Source of the DNA: Xenophilus sp. E41 | GTDB taxonomy: Bacteria > Pseudomonadota > Gammaproteobacteria > Burkholderiales > Burkholderiaceae_C | DNA length: 64,000 nt | Direction: 5' to 3' | Assembly (NCBI RefSeq): GCF_003671765.1 | Contig: NZ_QPIB01000042.1 | Location: 1 to 64,000 of the forward strand | In this document: positions 56,447-64,000 of the stretch, piece after piece | How positions within the stretch are numbered: the first letter of the stretch is position 1 | Layout: each line of letters begins with the position of its first letter | The notes under the pieces: model-generated | The model's input: the letters and a program-made list of their open reading frames with translations, nothing else | Told to the model about the DNA's origin: nothing | Database searches by the model: none | Program-made: the position numbers and the translations under genes

Positions 56447-58239
56447 TGCCCACCACCATCGAGATCCGGCACGGCCATCTGTTCTGCGGGCTGGGCGGCG
56501 GCGCCAAGGGCTTCAACGCCGCACGGCCCGCCCTCGGTACGCAGCGCGCGCGCTTCCGCTGCGTCGGCGGCGTCGACAGCGACGCGGCAGCGATCCGCGA
56601 CTTCACCCGCGCGGCAGGCGTCGCCGGCACCGTGCTCGACATGTTCGACCGCAGCCAGTACACGTCGTTTCACGGCGCCGAGCCGCCGGCCACGTGGGCC
56701 GAGGCCACACCGGCGGACATCCATGCCGCGTTCCACCACGAGCGGCCGCACATCGTGTTCCTGTCGGCGCCGTGCAAGGGCTTCAGCGGCCTGCTGTCCG
56801 AAGGCAAGAGCAAGACCGACAAGTACCAGGCGCTCAACCGCCTCACGCTGCGCGGCATCTGGCTGCTGCTCGAAGCCTACAAAGACGACCCGGTCGAGAT
56901 GCTGCTCTTCGAGAACGTGCCGCGTATCGCCACCCGCGGCCGGCACCTGCTCGACCAGATCGGCGACCTGCTGCGCGCCTACGGCTACGCCGTGGCCGAA
57001 ACGACCCACGACTGCGGAGAGCTCGCCGGCCTGGCGCAGAGCCGCAAACGCTTCCTGCTGGTGGCGCGCCACATCGCCAAGGTGCCGCCCTTCCTCTACG
57101 AGCCGGCCAAGCGCCAGCTGCGCGCCGTGGGTGACGTGCTCGACCGCATGCTGCTTCCCGGCGACCTGCGTGCCGGCCCCATGCACCGCGTGCCCGCCCT
57201 GCAGTGGAAGACCTGGGTTCGCCTCGCCTTCGTCGAGGCCGGCAGCGACTGGCGCAGCTTGAACCGGCTCGAAGTCGAGGACGGCGTCCTGCGCGACTAC
57301 CTCATCGTGCCCGACATGCACAACGGCGCGCTCGGCGTGCGCGACTGGAACGAGGCTTCCGGCGTCGTCGCCGGCGCCAGCCGCCCGCAGAACGGCTCCT
57401 TCTCGATCGCCGACCCGCGCTTCGACCAGTCGAGCAAGTGGAACGACGGGCAGGCCGCCGGCGTGCGGCGTTGGACCGACACGACCGGCGCCATTGCCGG
57501 CCAGCAGAGTCCGATGCAGGGCGCGTACAGCGTGGCCGATCCTCGCCACGCCGGTCCTGCGAAGCACTCGAACGAGTTCCGCATCGTCGAGTGGGCCAAA
57601 GCCTCGATGGCCGTCACCAGCGCGCACGGCACCGGCCAGGCCGTCGCCGATCCGCGCGGCCCGCAGGCCGACCGCCTCTTCGGGAAGTACCACTGCGCCG
57701 CGTGGGACACGCCCGGCCGCACGGTCATCGGCGGCAGCACCTCGGGCGAAGGTTCGTACGCGGTCGCGGACCCACGCCCCGGCATGCAGCGCAACGCCGG
57801 CGACGCCTACCTCACCGGCGGCCACTACGGCGTGGTGGCGTGGGACGGCCAGAGCGGCGCCGTGAGCGGCTCCGCGGCCCACGACAACGGCCGCTGGAGC
57901 GTCGCCGACCCTCGCCCGATGCCCGCGCCGGCGGACAAGCTGGTCTGCCGCATCCGCGCACTCGACGGCACCTGGCATCGGCCCTTCACCACGCTGGAGC
58001 TCGCCGCCCTGCAGTCGCTGGTCGACCCCGAGGAACAGCTCGAACTCGACGGTCTGAGCGATCAGGCATGGCGCGAGCGCATCGGCAACGCGGTGCCGCC
58101 CGCAGCCGCCACCGCCATTGCCGAGGAAATGGCGCGCACGCTGATGCTGGCGTGGAGCGGCGAGACCTTCACCCTCGGCAGCACGCCCATCTGGGTGCGC
58201 AATGTGGCTGTGGCCATGACGGTGGCGGGTGCTGCATGA
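56440..58239 (+). CDS. DNA (cytosine-5) methyltransferase with five internal repeats
   Basis: 599 aa. C5-MTase motifs in order: I 'HLFCGLGGGAKGF' (13-25), IV 'SAPCKGFSG' with catalytic C112, VI 'ENVPRI' (158-163), VIII 'QSRKRFLLVA' (200-209), X 'RIGNAVPPAAATAIAEEM' (547-564). Between VIII and X (about 300-495), where the target-recognition domain lies, are five repeats of about 40 residues, each with a Trp and ending in (S/A)-(V/I)-ADPR at 324-327, 366-369, 403-406, 443-446, 489-492. Likely protects phage DNA; no partner restriction enzyme in the window. Overlaps the next gene by 4 bp. Confidence 0.9.
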   Translation: MLMPTTIEIRHGHLFCGLGGGAKGFNAARPALGTQRARFRCVGGVDSDAAAIRDFTRAAGVAGTVLDMFDRSQYTSFHGAEPPATWAEATPADIHAAFHHERPHIVFLSAPCKGFSGLLSEGKSKTDKYQALNRLTLRGIWLLLEAYKDDPVEMLLFENVPRIATRGRHLLDQIGDLLRAYGYAVAETTHDCGELAGLAQSRKRFLLVARHIAKVPPFLYEPAKRQLRAVGDVLDRMLLPGDLRAGPMHRVPALQWKTWVRLAFVEAGSDWRSLNRLEVEDGVLRDYLIVPDMHNGALGVRDWNEASGVVAGASRPQNGSFSIADPRFDQSSKWNDGQAAGVRRWTDTTGAIAGQQSPMQGAYSVADPRHAGPAKHSNEFRIVEWAKASMAVTSAHGTGQAVADPRGPQADRLFGKYHCAAWDTPGRTVIGGSTSGEGSYAVADPRPGMQRNAGDAYLTGGHYGVVAWDGQSGAVSGSAAHDNGRWSVADPRPMPAPADKLVCRIRALDGTWHRPFTTLELAALQSLVDPEEQLELDGLSDQAWRERIGNAVPPAAATAIAEEMARTLMLAWSGETFTLGSTPIWVRNVAVAMTVAGAA

Positions 58240-60860
58240 CCGACTACACCGAGTTCCTGCAGTCCAAGGTGCAGCTCGCGCCGTCGATCGGCTTCGAGAT
58301 CGCAGACGACGACATCAACCCGCTGCTCGCGCCTTTCCAGCGCTGCACCGTGCGCTGGGCTGTCGCCGGCGGCCGGCGCGCGATCTTCAAGGCCTTCGGC
58401 CTGGGCAAGACCTTCGACCAGATCGAGTTCGTCCGCATCGTGTGCAACCTCGCCGGCGGGATGGGCCTCATCGTGCTGCCGCTGGGCGTGCGCATGGAGT
58501 TCATGCAGGACGCGCACAAACTGGCCACGGGCGACGACCCGGCCTTCACCGACGCCCAGCGCGAGCAGCTGCGCGAATGGCAGGCCGATCACCCCGAGCG
58601 CGTGCCACGCCTGAAATTCATCCGCTCGATGGCCGAGTGCGACGACCCCGCGGGCATCTACCTCACCAACTACGAAACGGTGCGCGAGGGCAAGCTCGAT
58701 CCGAATGCCTTCATCGTGGTGAGCCTCGATGAGGCCGACTGCCTGCGCGGCTTCGGCGGCAGCAAGACCTTCCGGGAGTTCATGGCTATGTTCGCCGGCG
58801 ACGATCGGCGCAGCATGCACCAGCGGGTGCGCAGCGGCGGCGTGCCCTACCGGCTGGCCGCCACGGCCACGCCCAGCCCGAATGAGTACATCGAGCTGCT
58901 GGCCTACGCGGCCTTCCTCGACATCATCGACGTCGGCCAGGCGAAAACCCGGTTCTTCAAGCGCAACAGCGAGAAGGCCGACCAGCTGACCATTCACCCG
59001 CACAAGGAACGCGAGTTCTGGCTGTGGATGGCGAGCTGGGCCCTCTTCGTGCAGCGGCCGTCGGACCTCGACCCGTCCTTCTCGGACGCGGGCTACGAGC
59101 TGCCGCCGCTCGACGTGCGATGGCACGAGATCCCGAGCGACCACAGCGACGCCGGCGCCGACGCGTCAGGGCAGGCCCGCATGTTCCGGCACCAGGCGAT
59201 CGGCGTCGTCGACGCGGCGCGCGAGAAGCGCGATAGCTTGCACCAGCGCGTCGCCAAGCTGCTGGAGATTCGGGCCGAAGACCCCGAGGCGCACCGGATC
59301 ATCTGGCACGACCTCGAAGACGAACGCCGGGCGATCGAGCAGGCCGCGCCGGGCGTCGTGTCGGTCTACGGCTCGCAAGACCTCGAAGAGCGCGAGGCCG
59401 CCGTGATGGCCTTCGCGCGCGGCGAGGTGGCCGAGCTCGCCGGTAAGCCCGTGATGCTGGGCTCGGGCTGCAACTTCCAGCGGCATTGCCGCTGGGAGGT
59501 GTTCCTCGGCATCGGGCACAAGTTCAAGGACTTCATCCAGGCCATCCACCGCGTGCATCGCTTCCTGCAAAAGCACCAGGTGCGCATCGACCTGATCTAC
59601 ACCGAGGCCGAGCGCGAGGTGCGCCGGAACCTCGAACGCAAGTGGCAACAAGACAAAGAGCTGAGGGCAAAAATGGCCGAGATCATCCGGGAATACGGGC
59701 TGTCGCGCATCGCGATGGCGCAGACGCTGACCCGCGCGCTGGGCGTGCAGCGCGTCGAGGTGATGGGCGAGGGCTACACGCTCATCAATGAGGACTGCGT
59801 TCTCGAGACCCGGCGCATGGCCAGCGACAGCGTCGGCCTGATCCTCACTTCGATTCCGTTCTCCACCCAGTACGAGTACTCGCCCAACTACGCCGACTTC
59901 GGCCACACCGACAACAACGACCACTTCTTCCAGCAGATGGACTTCCTGATTCCCGAGCTGCTGCGCGTGCTGCAGCCGGGACGGGTCGCCGCCATCCATG
60001 TCAAGAATCGCGTGGTGCCCGGCGGCATGACCGGCCTGGGCTTTCAGACCGAGTACCCCTTCGACCTCGACACCGTCGCGCGCTTTCGCCGACACGGCTT
60101 CCACTTCATCGGCCGCAAGACCATCGCCACCGACGTGGTGCGCGAGAACGCACAGACCTACCGCCTGGGCTGGAGCGAGCAGTGCAAGGACGGGTCGCGT
60201 CAGGGCGTCGGCATGAGCGAGTACCTGCTGCTCTTCCGCAAGGCGCCGACCGACCCGACCCGCGGCTATGCCGATGTGCCCGTCGTCAAGTCGAAGGCCA
60301 AGTACTCCCGCGCGCGCTGGCAGCTCGATGCCCACGGCTTCATGCGCTCCAGCGGCAATCGGCTGCTGACGCCGGCAGAGCTCGAAGGCCTGCCGCACGA
60401 TGTCATCTTCAAGTTGTTCCGCGAGCACTCGCTGACGCAGGTCTACGACTTCGAGCATGACGTGAAGATCGGCGAGGCGCTGTCGGAGCGCGGCATGCTC
60501 CCCACCAGCTTCATGCTGCTGCAGCCGCAGTCGTGGAGCGACGACGTGTGGACCGACATCACGCGCATGCGCACCCTCAACGGCGCCCAGTCAGCCGCCG
60601 GCCGCGAGATGCACCTGTGCCCGATGCAGTTCGACATCGCCGAGCGGGCCATCACGCAGTTCACCATGGAAGGTGAAGAGGTCTACGACCCCTTCGGCGG
60701 CCTGATGACCGTGCCGTACATCGCCCTGAAGCTCAAGCGCCGCGGCCGCGGCTGTGAACTCAGCCCGACCTACTTTGCCGACGGCGCGATGTACTGCGAA
60801 GCCGCGGCGCGCGAGCTGAGCATGCCGAGTCTGTTCGACCTGGAAGAGGTGACGGCATGA
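58236..60860 (+). CDS. Fused SNF2/DEAD-type helicase and amino-DNA methyltransferase
   Basis: 874 aa. N-terminal helicase: Walker A 'FGLGKT' (54-59), DEAD box 'DEAD' (165-168), motif III 'ATATPSPNEY', motif VI 'QAIHRVHR' (435-442). From about residue 520 an N6-adenine/N4-cytosine methyltransferase: motif IV 'SIPF' (539-542, usual form SPPY) and motif I 'DPFGG' (818-822) with 'GRGCELSPTYF', the beta-class order IV before I. DNA modification coupled to ATP-driven DNA movement, or a phage anti-restriction enzyme; no nuclease domain seen. Overlaps both neighbours by 4 bp. Confidence 0.87.
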   Translation: MTDYTEFLQSKVQLAPSIGFEIADDDINPLLAPFQRCTVRWAVAGGRRAIFKAFGLGKTFDQIEFVRIVCNLAGGMGLIVLPLGVRMEFMQDAHKLATGDDPAFTDAQREQLREWQADHPERVPRLKFIRSMAECDDPAGIYLTNYETVREGKLDPNAFIVVSLDEADCLRGFGGSKTFREFMAMFAGDDRRSMHQRVRSGGVPYRLAATATPSPNEYIELLAYAAFLDIIDVGQAKTRFFKRNSEKADQLTIHPHKEREFWLWMASWALFVQRPSDLDPSFSDAGYELPPLDVRWHEIPSDHSDAGADASGQARMFRHQAIGVVDAAREKRDSLHQRVAKLLEIRAEDPEAHRIIWHDLEDERRAIEQAAPGVVSVYGSQDLEEREAAVMAFARGEVAELAGKPVMLGSGCNFQRHCRWEVFLGIGHKFKDFIQAIHRVHRFLQKHQVRIDLIYTEAEREVRRNLERKWQQDKELRAKMAEIIREYGLSRIAMAQTLTRALGVQRVEVMGEGYTLINEDCVLETRRMASDSVGLILTSIPFSTQYEYSPNYADFGHTDNNDHFFQQMDFLIPELLRVLQPGRVAAIHVKNRVVPGGMTGLGFQTEYPFDLDTVARFRRHGFHFIGRKTIATDVVRENAQTYRLGWSEQCKDGSRQGVGMSEYLLLFRKAPTDPTRGYADVPVVKSKAKYSRARWQLDAHGFMRSSGNRLLTPAELEGLPHDVIFKLFREHSLTQVYDFEHDVKIGEALSERGMLPTSFMLLQPQSWSDDVWTDITRMRTLNGAQSAAGREMHLCPMQFDIAERAITQFTMEGEEVYDPFGGLMTVPYIALKLKRRGRGCELSPTYFADGAMYCEAAARELSMPSLFDLEEVTA

Positions 60861-61120
60861 CACCACGCGCAGCCCTCACCGACCTCAAGGCCAGCGCGCC
60901 GGCCGAAACCGTCGCCGCCATCGAGCGAGCATCTGACGCGTACGACGCGGGCGACACCGACACTGCCGCAATCACGCTCTTCGCCGCCTCTCGTGCTGGG
61001 CTGACCACCTGGCACCAACGCGCCGCCGAGCTGGCCGATGCGATCGAGCTGCAAGCCGACGCTGATGGCCTGGCCATGCACGCCGAATCGGCCGGCGACG
61101 CACAGGGGGAACTTCAATGA
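60857..61120 (+). CDS. Small acidic phage protein
   Basis: 87 aa, Ala/Asp-rich helical protein ('ETVAAIERASDAYDAGDTDT', 'WHQRAAELADAIELQADADG'). ATGA overlap with the helicase-methyltransferase and 4-bp overlap with the next gene. Unknown function. Confidence 0.65.
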   Translation: MTPRAALTDLKASAPAETVAAIERASDAYDAGDTDTAAITLFAASRAGLTTWHQRAAELADAIELQADADGLAMHAESAGDAQGELQ

Positions 61121-61566
61121 AAGCCCGTCCCGTGTTCAGCGTCGACCGTCGGTGCAGCGCGGCGCAGCGCCGCCTGGGCGCCTTCATCAACGAGCAAGCC
61201 GAGAGCGCGCGCACCGCCATCGCGGCCGACTTCCAACGCCTGCGCCGCGCGCACGGCCTGCCGCCCGTGCTGCTGATCGGCTGGAAGCACTATCGCCTGC
61301 CCGAACCATTCGCCTGCCCCGAGTGCGGCGGCAGCGTGTGCTTCGAGGTAGACGAATGGAGCAGCGCCACCGGCATGCCGTCGGCGGGCGGCGTGCGCGT
61401 CATGTGTGTGGACGAGGAAGAAGAGCTCGACCGCTCCATGCAGGCGGGGGAAGACCCGGCATGGACGCACCGGCACTGGCAGGACGAAGGCTGGATGAGC
61501 CTGATCCGTCGCGTCGAGCGCTTCTGCGCATCGAACGTGCGCATCCTTGCGCGGGAGTTGGACTGA
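61117..61566 (+). CDS. Phage protein with a possible zinc-binding CPECGG motif
   Basis: 149 aa. 'FACPECGGSVCFEVDEW' and later 'VRVMCVDEEEE' give three or four Cys that could hold zinc. N-terminal helix ('GAFINEQAESARTAIAADFQ'). No family recognised. AGGGGGA precedes ATG 61117. Confidence 0.7.
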   Translation: MKARPVFSVDRRCSAAQRRLGAFINEQAESARTAIAADFQRLRRAHGLPPVLLIGWKHYRLPEPFACPECGGSVCFEVDEWSSATGMPSAGGVRVMCVDEEEELDRSMQAGEDPAWTHRHWQDEGWMSLIRRVERFCASNVRILARELD

Positions 61567-61811
61567 TGGGCTACATCAACCCTCTGCTCGATCTTCCCGC
61601 TGGCCGTGCCCTCACCTCTCTGCCGGCCGAAGACCGCCGGCGCATCGAGCGTGTCATGCGCGACCTGCGTGACCAGGCCAACATCGAAGCCGAAAAGGCA
61701 TGGCGCAAACGCAAAGGACCGATGGCGGCTTACTGGCGCGCGGTGGCAACCTACGCTCGACACACGGCACACGCGCTTTCCACTTCGCGAGCGGAAGACG
61801 GCACCCTATGA
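61566..61811 (+). CDS. Small basic phage protein
   Basis: 81 aa; 'LPAEDRRRIERVMRDLRDQA' and 'AEKAWRKRKGPMAAYWRAVA' predict a long basic helix. ATG shares one base with the previous stop (TGATG). No family recognised. Confidence 0.65.
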   Translation: MGYINPLLDLPAGRALTSLPAEDRRRIERVMRDLRDQANIEAEKAWRKRKGPMAAYWRAVATYARHTAHALSTSRAEDGTL

Positions 61812-61961
61812 GCCGCCGGAACGCCGACGAGGAGCCGCCAGCGGCAAGCACCGGCCGCTACGCGCCTACGATCCACCCTTCGCCCGACCGCGCCGCCTCG
61901 CGCGCGCGCCTCATCGAGCTCATCGCCCGCCAGCTCGTTCATCAGACCCTTCAGGAGCGCA

Positions 61962-63593
<1,632 letters not shown>

Positions 63594-63612
63594 TCAGAAG
63601 GGAAAGTATAGC

Positions 63613-64000
63613 TTATTCTGCGTCGCTCTGCTCGTCGGCGGCGTCAGAAATTTCGGGGCGATCCACCAGTTCGACCAGGGCCATGGGCGCGTTGTCGCCG
63701 ACGCGGAAGCCCATCTTCAGAATGCGGGTGTAGCCGCCCGGACGCGTCTGGTAACGCGGGCCGAGTTCGTTGAAGAGCTTCACGACGCTGTCGCGGTCGC
63801 GCAGGCGGTCGAAGGCCAGGCGCTTGTTGGCGACGGTGGGGTTCTTGGCCAGCGTGATCATCGGTTCGACGACGCGGCGCAGTTCCTTGGCCTTGGGGAC
63901 CGTGGTCTTGATGGCCTCATGCTCGATGAGCGAGTTCATCATGTTGCGCAGCATCGCGAGGCGGTGCGAGCTGGTGCGGTTGAGTTTGCGGAGTCCGAGT
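63613..64000 (-). CDS. rplQ: 50S ribosomal protein L17 (partial, runs off the window)
   Basis: At least 128 residues; the 5' end is cut by the window edge, with only about five N-terminal residues expected to be missing. Typical L17: '[20 protein letters not shown]', '[20 protein letters not shown]', '[20 protein letters not shown]', '[15 protein letters not shown]'. Host gene, normally last in the alpha (rpsM-rpoA) operon. Acidic C-terminal tail. Confidence 0.97.
   Translation of the reverse strand, partial: LGLRKLNRTSSHRLAMLRNMMNSLIEHEAIKTTVPKAKELRRVVEPMITLAKNPTVANKRLAFDRLRDRDSVVKLFNELGPRYQTRPGGYTRILKMGFRVGDNAPMALVELVDRPEISDAADEQSDAE

Overview
The window is GC-rich, gene-dense chromosomal DNA that looks like a Comamonadaceae betaproteobacterium (Variovorax/Acidovorax-like). 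Support comes from the Bug-type binding protein, the DUF1840 gene next to cfa, an aerobic aryl-CoA (2-aminobenzoate type) operon and an rplQ of betaproteobacterial type. The genus is an inference; there is no rRNA in the window.

Host left arm (1-21987): a repeat-rich edge; a periplasmic PQQ quinohemoprotein alcohol dehydrogenase (-) divergent from an AcoR-like regulator that lacks the AAA+ domain; a two-gene E1 alpha/beta 2-oxoacid or acetoin dehydrogenase; a TerC/CBS membrane protein; a MarR regulator; an aldo/keto reductase; a divergent SDR/LysR pair; a Bug solute-binding protein; cfa plus DUF1840. A six-gene, tightly overlapping operon follows: aryl-CoA monooxygenase/reductase, MarR, enoyl-CoA hydratase, acyl-CoA dehydrogenase, aryl-CoA ligase and RidA, which together suit aerobic CoA-dependent 2-aminobenzoate breakdown.

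Prophage (about 21988-63528): a complete-looking P2-type (Peduovirus-like) myophage of about 41.5 kb inserted in the 3' end of the initiator tRNA-fMet gene, flanked by a 12-bp direct repeat. The left end has a candidate cos site and small accessory genes. Next come the divergent portal/large terminase and scaffold-capsid-small terminase genes, the lysis genes (GH19 endolysin, nested Rz/Rz1), and the baseplate, fibre, sheath, tube, E/E' frameshift, tape measure and gpD genes. A leftward lysogeny operon carries the repressor, two very small proteins, a thermonuclease-like nuclease, an unrecognised 287-aa protein and a four-helix membrane protein. The rightward early operon carries Cro, an RHH-like protein, an Ogr-like zinc finger, the gpA HUH replication protein, many small ORFs, a dNMP kinase, a dATP/dGTP pyrophosphohydrolase, a C5 cytosine methyltransferase with five internal repeats, a helicase-methyltransferase fusion and a large serine recombinase.

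How it fits together: a serine recombinase replaces the usual P2 tyrosine integrase, and the integration module has moved from beside the repressor to beside cos. The recombinase reading frame crosses attR and ends inside the tRNA gene; the alternative C-terminal tail lies at attL, so insertion changes the protein's C-terminus. Insertion also separates tRNA-fMet from the terminator that probably served it. To the right, rplQ is cut by the window edge.
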